This document shows, piece after piece, positions 10,387 to 20,029 of a stretch of 64,000 nt of DNA. The notes under the pieces are model-generated. The model was not told the origin of the DNA. It searched no databases and worked only from the letters and a program-made list of their open reading frames with translations. The stretch comes from Dendrolimus kikuchii (taxonomy: Eukaryota; Arthropoda; Insecta; Lepidoptera; Lasiocampidae), in NCBI GenBank assembly GCA_019925095.2, contig CM034389.1, forward strand, positions 1,200,001 to 1,264,000. Direction: 5' to 3'. A program made the position numbers and the translations under genes. Each line of letters begins with the position of its first letter. Positions within the stretch are counted from its first letter, which is position 1.

Positions 10387-10642
10387 CTTAAAAGCTTGAA
10401 AACAAACATAACAGTGTGTGACGGGTACATGCAATTGTCGAAAGGCTCCAACAACTGCAATGGTAATGCGCCGATCAAATCCATGGCGAAGGTGCGACGC
10501 AAATAACGCCTTGCGATTCTCTTTGGTTCCATGACTATCTGCTTATTATCCTCGTCTACATAGCCTGTCATAAAGTTTGAGCACAGGCAGAGAAACGAGA
10601 GCACATCGGTTGAGAGGATAAATATGTCATAAGGCGGTGGAC
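10387..10642 (-). CDS. HCN/CNG-type channel, exon 2 (S2, S3, start of S4)
   Basis: 256 bp; acceptor TTATAG, donor GTTTGT. Two bases finish a Cys codon begun in the upstream exon, and two bases start an Arg codon completed downstream. Encodes S2 (DIFILSTDVLSFLCLCSNF), then MTGYVDEDNKQIVMEPKRI, the counterpart of HCN 'RTGIVNEDNTEIILDPKVI', then S3 (FAMDLIGALPLQLL) and the beginning of S4 (VMFVFKLLR). The acidic S2 and S3 positions of the voltage sensor are partly retained (D in FAMDLIG). Confidence 0.92.
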
Positions 10643-11039
10643 CTATAACGAATACAGAAGATAGCAAGAAGTTAAATGATGCTTATGATTGCTCAAATAC
10701 TTGAGTTTGTAAGAGTAACATGACATTTTGTACTAAACCAGTACAGTGTGCCAGTTCAAATGAGGCAAGGAGATTTGTATGGTTTGTACCGCGGCAGCAC
10801 ATTTGAAGCGATGAGGCCGGTGAGGCGGTGAGCGTCATTCCCTCATTTGTCCCGTACAAAACTTCTAGTTCAAAAATGTTCGTTAAGAATAGGATGTGAT
10901 CGGCGTCAGTCACCTAATTTTACTAACAGTCGTACATGTCATGTTGTCCTTTTTTGTCATCTGAATATTCGTAGAGGCGTTATTATGACGTGTGACGCGT
11001 GAGTAGTAGCAGGACAAAATTTAATATTTTCTTAAGTTT

Positions 11040-11385
11040 TCGCGACTTGTATACATAATAAAACTACGTTTTAACGGTTTTAAGCGCGGTAATTTTATTT
11101 GATTTTGGTTTTTCCGACGTTTCGGCCACTTTTCAGTGGCCGTGATCACGGAAGACAAAGATGTCAAGTGTCAACGAGTATTGTTAAAGTTTTATTTAGC
11201 CTACCGCCAACTTGTTAATTTTAATTTTGTTTATGGCTATTATTTACTCTATGGGAGCCTAATCTAATTTACTACCGCTCCGCAACATGTTATGGCTTGA
11301 AGAGAAGAAGCGGCGCAAGAAACTCATCAGCAAACATGCCTAGCTCTAATAATTTTATATAATATTAAAATGGGTGGAAGGAAAA
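11040..11385. repeat. Worn interspersed repeats in a channel intron
   Basis: Two blocks: a GTTTCGGCCACTTTTCAGTG GCC hairpin-bearing piece (11110-11150), and 'TTAGCCTACCGCCAACTTG ... GAAGAGAAGAAGCGGCG'. The second recurs at 48403-48545 and 51808-51880. Family not identified. Confidence 0.4.
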
Positions 11386-12126
11386 ATAAAAGTAATTATC
11401 AGTCAAGTTGATTTGTGTTCCGTTGTACGCAGAAAGAGCTCACAGTGTCTTGTGGTCTGGCAGCTGGTTTTTACTGGGTTTGGGTCTTAATAGTTTTGCT
11501 GATTGGATCCCAAACAGGTGGTACTTGCCAACCATCTTCTCTATTGAAATTTGGGTGTTTTTTGATTTCAATAGCCTCACGCATCATTCTAGGTATGGGA
11601 CAAAATTTTTGAAGTAGTTCAAATTAAAATTTTGAGCCGTATCGGTACAAATCTATTTTGTACGGGACAATTGTACTGCCTCACACGTGTACTTCTCATC
11701 ACTCACTTTAAGTTACGTGGCTTGAATTGACTGATTAATTGTAGTTCTACATCTTCGGTAGCTTTCAATGCTAGTATAGAGGAGGACGGAACGAAAAAAC
11801 AGAAGATGAAACAGAATAGAGATCTGTGATAGCTGTCATATCTGAGACATAGCAGAGAAGCTGCAAGAGAGTGCGGTTGTTTTGTTGCTGCTTATTGCTG
11901 TTACTTCTTTATGTGTATCAGTAAATTGAATAACCTCAACAAATGCTATTTTAACATCATAAAGTATAAATTGTGTGATAAAGGCTTCACAACGACTGTT
12001 GATGTTGATGGTGCGAATGGAAAGCATATTACAGGAAAGACTATTCTGGCATCCGAAGCAGATGCTTAATTTGCCATTTGAATTAAACAGATGATAATAA
12101 TTTATTAAAGTTAACTATTTCTATGC

Positions 12127-12489
12127 TATTTGCAGTGACGCTCGCGGACCGCGTTCGTAATACCGAAGTAAGAAAGAGAGTTGGTCTGAAAGAGTGTTGG
12201 GGTGAAGGTAAGGAAAGGAATGCTCCGGTGGTTCGGGCATGTGGAAAGAATGACTAAACAGTTATACAATGCAGAAGTCGTGGAAGGCCACGACACACCT
12301 TCCATGATCAAATTGATCGTGTACTAGCAGAAGGTGATGTCAGGAGCCTTAAGAACAGACGATCGTGCATGACAAGAGTTATGAATGTCAAAGAAGCAAG
12401 TGAGGTGTGTAAGAATAAGCCTGAATGGCGCTATGTTGTTCGTGCCTACCCCGCAAGGGAACTGACGTGAAGTTGTGTATGTATGTATG
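12127..12489 (+). mobile_element. (TATG)n-tailed LINE, copy B
   Basis: Starts 'TATTTGCAGTGACGCTCGCGG' region of the RT C-terminus, with small deletions that break the frame (for example AAAGAGTGTTGGGG), and ends GAAGTTGTGTATGTATG. Flanked by the 11-bp duplication TATTTCTATGC (12116-12126 and 12490-12500). Confidence 0.85.
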
Positions 12490-12554
12490 TATTTCTATGC
12501 ATCTAATAAGTACACAGCACTACCCAAAGTGGATCTAGGTAGTGATCTTCTGGT

Positions 12555-12722
12555 ACCCAACTAGTAAAAGGAGCAGGGGAAGGCAGAACATACATTGGGA
12601 AGACGAACTCAGACTGATTACTGGACCCTGTTGACGATGAGCTGCCCTCGACAGCAACACTGGCATGAGCTGAAGGAGGCCTTTGCCAGAAGGCACTCTC
12701 AGAGGAGAGATTTAATTTAGAG
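12555..12722 (+). pseudogene. LINE reverse-transcriptase C-terminal fragment, second lineage
   Basis: Reads GRQNIHWEDELRLITGP and, after a frameshift, QHWHELKEAFARRHSQRRDLI-stop. This matches 'GRPxxRWEDDLR...W..LKEAFA.RH' ends of insect LINEs. Distinct from the TATG-tailed family. Confidence 0.65.
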
Positions 12723-12741
12723 TAAAACATATACATTTAGT

Positions 12742-13052
12742 CCGTGCAGGAACGGAGAAAGAACACAATTTCCTGCGGCCGGGCGGCCTGTCGTAAGAGG
12801 CGACTTACAACCCACAGCCAGGTGGTAGGGAATTTGCCTTACTGGATGGCTGCCACCCCTGGTCTAAAGTATGTCGCCATAACAACCTTGGGTTGTGTTC
12901 CGGCATTAGTGACCAGGTTCCAGACTCCTTTAAGAGAGCAGCAGCGCATTTGTAGCACCTTTGGTGTTGAAAATGTCCATAGGCAATGGTAACCGCTTTC
13001 AATCCAGTGGGCCGTCTGCCTGTCTGCTGAACTCTTGCAATATTTTTTTTTT
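12742..13052 (+). mobile_element. LINE-tailed SINE, full-length
   Basis: TCCGTGCAGGAACGGAGAAAG to CTCTTGCAATATTTTTTTTT; unusually the tail is T-rich rather than A-rich. It ends 50 bp from the S1 exon donor of the channel. Confidence 0.85.
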
Positions 13053-13101
13053 TATGTACAAATACGGCATTATTAGAACTTTATAAATAAGTCATGCTTA
13101 C

Positions 13102-13327
13102 AAATGAGGAAGATCTGCAACGGCAGATAAACCAGCACGATGAATGTAAGGACCATGTGAAAGCAGTCCCAGTAAAACTTCATAGCGCTATATGGGTGCC
13201 ATATTAAGCAGTATCCTCCCTCAAGTTGACGGTTCCTTTCCATCTTAAGACCTTTCAAGCTGCGGATGTACAATGAGGTGCCGTGGTGCCATTTCGCAGG
13301 GAACGTCAGTTCACGCATTTTGCACAT
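13102..13327 (-). CDS. HCN/CNG-type channel, most 5' visible exon (N-terminus and S1)
   Basis: 226 bp encoding a cytoplasmic N-terminal stretch and S1. The block IWHPYSAMKFYWDCFHMVL is the counterpart of HCN 'IIHPYS.FRFYWDL', followed by hydrophobic S1 ending VYLPLQIFLI; donor GTAAGC. An ATG (13325-13327) follows directly on a CAG acceptor-like triplet, so it could be the start codon or simply the first codon of an internal exon; I cannot decide. The five visible exons give 421 residues with consistent phases, enough for a membrane-embedded tetramer subunit. Known HCN relatives are cyclic-nucleotide-modulated cation channels. The gene may extend further right (N-terminus) and certainly extends left. 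Confidence 0.88.
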
Positions 13328-13561
13328 CTGTCAAAACGTAGCGACAGTTGGAAAATCGTACTTATTTTTTACGACAGGTCAAGATGGCAATTCTCTAGTG
13401 ATGTGACATCACTAGTCAATATCTATAATTTTTGGAGTACATAATTTTTTTATCTGTGAATGTTGAGTTGAATGACTGAGCAGATTTTTTTGGTGTATAG
13501 ATGAGATGCAGAGTATGCCTTCCAGTGAAGCCCCTCCCAGATGTATGTCAAAATATGACGA

Positions 13562-13881
13562 TTTTTTTTATTTTTTTTTATTGCAGGAGTTCAGCAGACA
13601 GGCAGACGGCCCACTTGATGGAAAGCGGTTACCATCGCCTATGGTCGTTTGCAACACCAAAGGTGCTACAAATGCGCTGCTGCTCTCTTAAGGGAGACTG
13701 GAACCTGGTCACTAATGCCGGAACACAACTCAAGGTTGTTATGGCGGCATGCTTTAGACCAGGGGAGGTCGCCATCCAGTCGGGCAAATGCCCTATCACC
13801 TGGCTGTGGGTTGTTATGTCGCCTCTTACGACAGGCCGCCCGGCCGCAGGATATTGTATTCTTTCTCCGTTCCTGCACGGA
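13562..13881 (-). mobile_element. LINE-tailed SINE, full-length inverted
   Basis: TTTTTATTGCAGGAGTTCAGC to GTTCCTGCACGGATAA. The antisense MESGYHRLW... frame is intact for about 88 codons and extends upstream of the element. Confidence 0.85.
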
Positions 13882-14019
13882 TAAACGGATTTGAGGATAT
13901 ACTTGCTTTTCAGCCGCTTCGTATAGTTCTGGGTAATGAGTTCGGCAACAGGTGTGTTGGGAAGGTGTTTTAACATTTGTTTGTAGTGTTTACGCAACAA
14001 AATGAGGGTAAAATTATTA

Positions 14020-14210
14020 CTAGCCAGGTGGTACGGCATTTGCCTGACTGGATGGCTACCACCCCTGGTCTAAAGTATGTCGCCATAACAACCTTAAATT
14101 GTGTTCCGGCATTAGTGACTAGGTTCCAGTCTCCCTTAAGAGAGCAGCAGCGCATTTGTGTTGCAAATGTCCATAGGCGTCTGCTGACCTCCTGCAATAA
14201 AAAAAAAAAT
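14020..14210 (+). mobile_element. LINE-tailed SINE, 5'-truncated with 3' deletion
   Basis: Starts at AGCCAGGTGGTACGGCATTT; the stretch between 'GCGCATTTGT' and 'GTTGCAAATG', and the segment before 'GTCTGCTGA', are shortened. Confidence 0.75.
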
Positions 14211-14569
14211 ACTACCTATTTATTTCAAGTAATGTTTTCAAACAGCTGTATCTAGTTTCTGATTGGCAGGATATTTATAACAATTGTTTTTCCGTTCATG
14301 TCACCATTTACTAATACTTTTTTGGTTAATTCACGTGCTTGAAAACGAGTTATTTCTTGAAGCGTAGGAAGTCTTCAATAAAGCACCTTCTACTTAAATC
14401 TTGCGTACATTTTTAGGTTTCACAAGGAAACCTAGTTGCGCGTACAAAGGTTGGTATGCGTTCCGTCGTGAATTTTCGAATATTGGCGGTTGGCCGTAGA
14501 CTATGAACGTTTGTCATGGTACACACCGGCGCGAGCGTACTGATTTCATGCCCGGCTGGACCGGTGCGT

Positions 14570-14705
14570 ACCTTGAATGAATGAATGAATGTTCTTTATT
14601 GCATACATAACTTACATATACAATAGGAGGTCTTATCGCCGCCGGCGATATCTTCCAGACCACCTTTACAGTTATTAAAAATAAAGGTTTCTTTTTTATC
14701 ATAGA
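14570..14705 (-). mobile_element. LINE 3'-end fragment with GAAT repeat
   Basis: (TGAA)n followed by TGTTCTTTATTGCATACAT and GGAGGTCTTATCGCCGCCGG CGAT. In reverse this reads as a 3' UTR with an AATAAAG-like signal and tetranucleotide tail; a common lepidopteran LINE end by memory. Confidence 0.4.
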
Positions 14706-15798
14706 TTTTAAAACAAAGAGAAAGTTTAATTAAATGTCAAAAAAAGAGAAACTAATATTGATACGCATGTGTTTATTGATTCCTAAATATTTTAATGTGA
14801 GTGTGTTTGTTTAGCTTTAGTTCATTCGGTAAATCTTGCGGCGACATTGCTTTTTTGTTTTATCATGTGACGAAGAGGCAACTGAAGTCATCTATACACA
14901 ACTATTATGCAAGTAATAACGTAACTGAGATCGATATATGTTGTCGATGTGAACTCGTGCAGCACTAAAAGTAAAACGGTGCGGGCGGCGTGTGGGGCGT
15001 CCACCGACTATCCATGAATTATGTGGCGAATTATGCTTTTAGTGGTATAGGGAAACTAAGAATGGATAGTAGTATGTGGAAAGGAGTAAAGATGAAGGAT
15101 ACTAGGATGAGGAGAAGGGGGGGACTCTACTGTCACGGAGCAAAGGGAAAGTAACAGTGGCCGCGTGGAGGACCTCGGGCTTGCGTACCCGTGTGCACTA
15201 TAAAATGCCGGACAGACATCTTACTGAAGGCACCCTCTGGGGCGTCCACCGACGTAGTACATTAATATAATAAGAGACCTCCCCCCTCCACGGCTTGCCT
15301 CATACCCCGATTGCCATGTCGACTTGTAGGGAACTAAATAGTTTTGTGTTTATTTTGTTTATTGTTCATTCGTATAGAGCGATTAGTTGTTTTAATAAAT
15401 AAATTCTCAATCCGGGGAAGTTTTCTAGATAGAAATATGATTCTTCGCAGCTTACCAAGTGTCTACAACATCCCGCTGTAGGTGGAACGTCTAAGTACTC
15501 TGGCTGCTGAATTAGCATGCACACGTGTCTGTCGCTTCCATTCATCTTGTATTTGTCTTATAATATATTGTCAGTCTTGAAGTCTTTTTGACATAGTTGG
15601 CATTATGTTTGACATGTACTAATGACATTTTGAATATAAGTAAAAATTTGCAATAGTAACATCTTTTATCACGTCTTTTACTCGGACAATAGTAAAATCA
15701 ACGCCAAAGACGTTGGAGCCAGGGCATAACAAAAATAGAAAGTTTGATAAGTCTTCTTGTAAATAAAACCTTGTTTAATATCCATTTGATATTTTTAG
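14706..15798. other. Intergenic/intronic stretch, no gene recognised
   Basis: Contains the phrase GGGGCGTCCACCGAC twice (about 14996 and 15239) and a G-rich purine stretch near 15090-15120. No splice-bounded coding frame or known repeat was recognised. It could hold 5' parts of the channel gene. Confidence 0.4.
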
Positions 15799-16376
15799 CA
15801 GGGATGGAAGGTACACCGTTGATATAGAAAGAAGAGTGAATTTGGGGAATAGTTTGAATGCAGCGTTAGGTAAACTTCTAGGCGCTAAGAACCTCAGCCA
15901 GAAGGCCCAGCTTGCCATACACAACGCGGTGCTGGTATGGGTAGAGTTGGATATAGAAGAGAGAGCATGAAAGTAGAGTAAACGCGGTCGAGATGCGAGC
16001 ACTGCGCAAAATCTGCGGAGTGACGCTCGCGGACCGCGTTCGTAATACCGAAGTAAGAAAGAGAGTTGGTCTGAAAGATAGTGTCAGGGTGAAGGTAAGG
16101 AAAGAATGCATGATGAAAGAATGACTAAACAGATATACAATGCAAAAGTGGATGGATGCAGAAGTCGTGGAAGACCACGATACACCTTCCATGATCAAAT
16201 TGATCGTGTACTAGCAGAAGGTGATGTCAGGAGCCTTAAGAACAGACGAGCGTGCATGACAAGAGTTATAGAATGTCAAAGAAGCAAGTGAGGTGTGTAA
16301 GAATAAGCCTAAATGGCGCTCTGTTGTTCGTGCCTACCCCGCAAGGGAACTGGCGTGAAGTTATGTATGTATGTAT
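15799..16376 (+). mobile_element. (TATG)n-tailed LINE, copy C (longest)
   Basis: Reaches furthest 5': GRYTVDIERRVNLGNSLNAA LGKLLGAKNLSQKAQLAIH, the RT connection region, then the same C-terminus as copy A. It shares a deletion with copy H: 'GGAAAGAATGCATGATGAAAG' replaces the WFGHVE coding segment. A one-base insertion (GTTATAGAATG) shifts the last frame. Ends (GTAT)n. No clear target duplication. Confidence 0.85.
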
Positions 16377-16477
16377 ATAATAAAAAATATTATATAGGAT
16401 TATGCTATATATGCTTTAGATGTACTCATTATTAATTATGTAATATGCTACCATATTCATTTAGTCTCGTATCTGGA

Positions 16478-16645
16478 CAACACACAGAGTGGAAGAGCCT
16501 CTCACTTCAGCTCAGAGGATCCGGGTATGACTCCTGGCATGTTCAATTTCAAAAACGAACTTTCCGTTCTTTACTATGGTCTGTGTGTCTGGAATCGTCC
16601 CAGTTTGGTCCGTGTTTGTCTGCGATTATATGTTTGTAATACTTG
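16478..16645 (+). mobile_element. Possible tRNA-headed SINE remnant
   Basis: GAGCCTCTCACTTCAGCTCA then GAGGATCCGGGTATGACTCC, a B-box-like GGNTNGANTCC, followed by TGGCATGTTCAATTT. This resembles lepidopteran SINEs that read 'cagaggtcctgggttcgattcccggc' from memory. Degenerate; 60 bp upstream of the syntrophin exon. Confidence 0.4.
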
Positions 16646-16704
16646 CTACGATACAGGATTATGAATTCTAAAGCAAGGATTTGAGTATTTTGTTTTTATT
16701 TTAG

Positions 16705-16911
16705 AAAAAGACGTTCACCGTGGTCCATTCTGGTCGGGCTGCCGGGCTGACCCTGGACTGGTCGGCGGGCTTCTCCCTGAGCGAGGGCACCCCGGGCGCG
16801 CCGCCAGTCTGGTCGTACCGGTTCTCCCAGCTCAGAGGCTCCAGTGACGACGGCAAGTCTAAGCTGAAGCTTCACTTCCAAGACTCGGAGACTAAAGTTA
16901 TCGAGACCAAG
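16705..16911 (+). CDS. Gamma-syntrophin-like, penultimate exon (C-terminal PH/SU region)
   Basis: 207 bp, 69 codons, phase 0; acceptor TTTTAG, donor GTCAGT. It encodes KKTFTVVHSGRAAGLTLDW..., then PVWSYRFSQLRGSSDDGKSK and LKLHFQDSETKVIETK. This matches the C-terminal half of syntrophins, gamma type best: 'RFSQL..SSDDGK' and 'IETKE' are the family wording. Syntrophins are membrane-associated adaptors of the dystrophin complex with split PH and PDZ domains; the PDZ exons are not in view. The exon is clearly GC-richer than its surroundings, as expected for real coding sequence here. It splices to the exon at 18175. Confidence 0.93.
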
Positions 16912-17277
16912 GTCAGTGATTTACTAGTAAAATTATTTGTGAACAACTAGACAACTGCTTATAATTATAAGGTCGATATGGCAATTTTCTAGTGATGTGA
17001 CGTCACATGTCAGATAGTCGATATCGATGATTTTTGTGGTAGGCAACGAAATGGAAGTAAAATTATTACATTTTTATTTCAAGTAATACTTTCAAATAAA
17101 AGTGGCGACGCAAATAGCGTCGCCTTGTGTGAAGCGGAATTGAGATTGAAATAGTATGGACTTAAGGGACTGAACATACGTGGGAAATATTGTGTAGATG
17201 GTTTCCAGAAGTTGGTAATTCTTCTTGGGCTGGTGTCTTGAGAACTGTGCACCGAATCACTTTTATAGGAGTAATAA

Positions 17278-17530
17278 TCCCTATTAATATAATAAATGCG
17301 AAAGTAACTCTGTCTGTCTGTCTGTTCCGTTTTCACGGGAAAACTACTGGACCGATTTGACTGAAACTCAGTATATATGCCGAGGATGAACATAGGATAC
17401 TTTTTACCCCGAATAATGGGATAGTTTCCGGGATAAAAATATATTTGTCTTTCTGTTTGGTATGTTTTTACGGAAAAACGAATGGGCCGATTTGGCTGAA
17501 ATTCGGTATATATGTAAATTTTATACCCAG
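17278..17530 (+). mobile_element. Helitron family C, 5' half, in syntrophin intron
   Basis: A|TCCCTATTAATATAATAAATG followed by CTGTCTGTCTGTTCC, GGACCGATTTGACTGAAACTC and diverged CCGGGATAAAAATAT. It breaks off at 'TTTATACCC', after which the 21-bp minisatellite begins. Confidence 0.65.
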
Positions 17531-17576
17531 GGTTGTTGGGTGGTTCAGAATCTGCTAGTTAAACTAACAGACTTGT

Positions 17577-18128
17577 TAAATTATTATTATATTATTCAAC
17601 AGGCTTGTTATATTATTCAACAGGCTTGTTATATTATTCAACAGGCTTGTTATATTATTCAACAGACTTATTATATTATTCAACAGGCTTGTTATATTAT
17701 TCAACAGGCTTGTTATATTATTCAACAGTCTTGTTATATTATTCAACAGGCTTGTTATATTATTGAACGGGCTTGTTATATTATTCAACAGACTTGTTAT
17801 ATTATTCAACAGGCTTGTTATATTATTCAACAGTCTTGTTATATTATTCAACAGGCTTGTTATATTATTGAACGGGCTTGTTATATTATTCAACAGACTT
17901 GTTATATTATTCAACAGGCTTGTTATATTATTCAACAGGCTTGTTATATTATTCAACAGTCTTGTTATATTATTCAACAGGCTTGCTATATTATTGAACG
18001 GGCTTGTCATATTATTCAACAGACTTGTTATATTATTGAACAGGCTTCTTATATTATACAATAGACTTATTCTATTATTCAAACGATTTATTATATTTTC
18101 AATAGACTGTTATATTCTTCAACAGATT
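17577..18128. repeat. 21-bp minisatellite, ~24 units, with higher-order pattern
   Basis: Unit TTGTTATATTATTCAACAGGC. Variant units (CAGTC, CAGAC, GAACGGG) recur in a fixed order about every 5-6 units, showing higher-order amplification. Because 21 is a multiple of 3 and the units lack in-frame stops, long frames are open in several readings on both strands (such as CYIIQQA repeats); these are not genes. The last units are worn; the array ends ~50 bp before the last syntrophin exon. Confidence 0.95.
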
Positions 18129-18174
18129 TAGACAATACGTATTACAGATTGAAATAATAATATATCTTTTCCAG

Positions 18175-18288
18175 GAGTTGGAGTGTCAGATCCTCCAGAG
18201 CCTCCTGTTTTGTATGCACGCGTTCCTGACGGCGAAGGTGGCGTCGGTGGACCCCGCTTTCCTCGCATCCATACACCAGTCCAATTAG
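18175..18288 (+). CDS. Gamma-syntrophin-like, last coding exon with stop
   Basis: 114 bp; acceptor CTTTTCCAG, phase 0 with the preceding exon, stop TAG at 18286-18288. It encodes ELECQILQSLLFCMHAFLTA followed by KVASVDPAFLASIHQSN. The vertebrate gamma-syntrophin terminus is of the same length and wording (ELEFQ..., HSFIAAKVASVDP), so the protein end looks intact. The intron before it (16912-18174) carries a Helitron fragment and a 21-bp minisatellite that stops about 50 bp short of this exon. Confidence 0.93.
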   Translation, partial: ELECQILQSLLFCMHAFLTAKVASVDPAFLASIHQSN

Positions 18289-18710
18289 AACCCTACCCGA
18301 TAATGCTAAGGCATACTTTAGTTAATCACCCTTAGTTTGGGGAGAGATGGATTCTTGTCGGTCGTGGATGTTTAAATTGTTAAGAAATTATATAAAACAC
18401 ATTTTCCGAATCAAATAGGTTTCCTGCTATTTTGAGAGCAAAAAAATGGAAAATCTGTCCCGCAAGAAAAATCCCGTTTTCCGGGATGAAAAATGTCCTT
18501 TGTCTATTTTCGGTATCGAGACTATACCAAATTTCGGCAGAATTGGTACCTTTGGGTTTATCATACTAGTAAAAAACAAGTGGGCCGAGAGAGTGTTTGC
18601 CAGCCTTGCAATTAAAAAAAATCACGGCAAGCAGCCTTTATTATCAGAGAGTGTTGCCATACGCAAAACTGTTTTGCCTGTATTGTAATAAATTGCTTTT
18701 GTATTGTTTG
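18289..18710 (+). promoter_or_regulatory. Probable 3' UTR and poly(A) signal of the syntrophin-like gene
   Basis: Sequence after the stop codon. A canonical AATAAA is at 18687-18692. A Helitron-like piece with the CCGGGATGAAAAATGTCC motif lies at about 18425-18560, so if transcripts reach the AATAAA the UTR contains transposon sequence. An earlier cleavage site cannot be excluded. Confidence 0.35.
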
Positions 18711-19127
18711 ACCATATAGCCCAGCTCTCCCCAAACTGTAGTATATACATAGATTTACGGTTGTTATTTTTGTTACTTATAATACTGATATTAGACGGAT
18801 CAATGAAATTGAATCAATTTAATTTGAAAAGCGCAGAACTGAAAAGCCACAAAGACATTTAATTACATTATTTAACTATTATTTTATGTTTACATGTATC
18901 GCTTTTGTTGATTCATCCAAATTGAAAGGCAGAAATGAACCGTCTAACATCGGCTTACAGTTTTACACGACTAATAATAATTCCTCTCGATGTACATGTA
19001 CCTGCGCAGTAGATCGATTTTAGTAGCGCGCGACTGTGTACGAGTCGTGTAAGCGGTACAGAACTAAGAGTGCATAGGAAGCAACGCACTGCTATTGCTG
19101 CTTGCGAATAAAGTTCAACATATATTA
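18711..19127. other. Intergenic, no feature recognised
   Basis: A+T-rich sequence after the syntrophin end; no coding frame or repeat identified. Confidence 0.4.
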
Positions 19128-19602
19128 TAGTGTAAACTCTATATAACGACACCGAAGGGACTGTGCACTTTATGGCGTTATAAAGAGTTGTCGTTAAATG
19201 GAGGGATCTGTTATTTTTGCTTGACGTCTTTTGCTGCACCAGTAATTTTGTTGTGTTTTTTACTTATTTTATTCATATCTTGCGATATTGAGGCATTTTG
19301 GTGATAAAGGAAGTACTTAGAAATTATGGTATTTTGGAATTTCTTACGGATAGTCGAGTTTATTACGGGCTAGGATAATAAAGCGATAAAAAACGTACAC
19401 AGCTGCGCAGCTTTTACTAATTTTGGCAACTTAAAAAGTACTTTTTATTACTTAATTGTTGTCGTTATTGAGAATGGGTATAATGCTATATAGAGTGTAT
19501 CATTGTATGGAAGAGAATCTAAAACAACCAAAGCCAAGTGATTTCAAGGCTTAGGGGAGTTTGTCGTTAAATCGAGTGACGTTACATGGAGTTTACACTG
19601 AC
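19128..19602. mobile_element. Mariner/pogo-like MITE (about 475 bp)
   Basis: Terminal inverted repeats: TAGTGTAAACTCTATATAAC at the left, and at the right the complement of CAGTGTAAACTCCATGTAAC. The subterminal GTCGTTAAAT... motifs are repeated at both ends. TIRs starting CAGTG are usual in pogo/Tigger-like elements; no transposase is present. Confidence 0.65.
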
Positions 19603-20029
19603 TGCACTTTTCTGCGCAAACTGTCGATCGCAATTATAAGTCGTGTACAACTGTAATTAGATTTTTATTTGAACGCTCGAAAACTTCAAAATAGAACTGC
19701 GTTTGTTAAATCACTGTACCATACTTGTCAAGAGTACACAATTAGATGATTATTGGCAATAATAGTGTATTATAAAAAAATTGTTAATTAGGACAATTCG
19801 GAATTTGTAATTAATAATAAAAAAAAAATATGACAACTGTGTGTTATATCTAGGTATATTAAATTTGTACTTGGGATTGGAACATATTTATGTTGATTCA
19901 TAGCGTTATAGTTTTTGAGTAGATTTGTTTGCAAGTCAACGTAAAAACTCTTGATAGCAACGACGTGAATGAATTCATGGTTTATTGTCACGTCTCGAAA
20001 CCACTGATCAACTATTATTGAGATTGGAC

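Noticed and set aside
17462..18131. Long frames of CYIIQQA / NNITSLL repeats on both strands
   Set aside because: They are translations of a 21-bp minisatellite without in-frame stops; several frames are open at once and there is no coding context.
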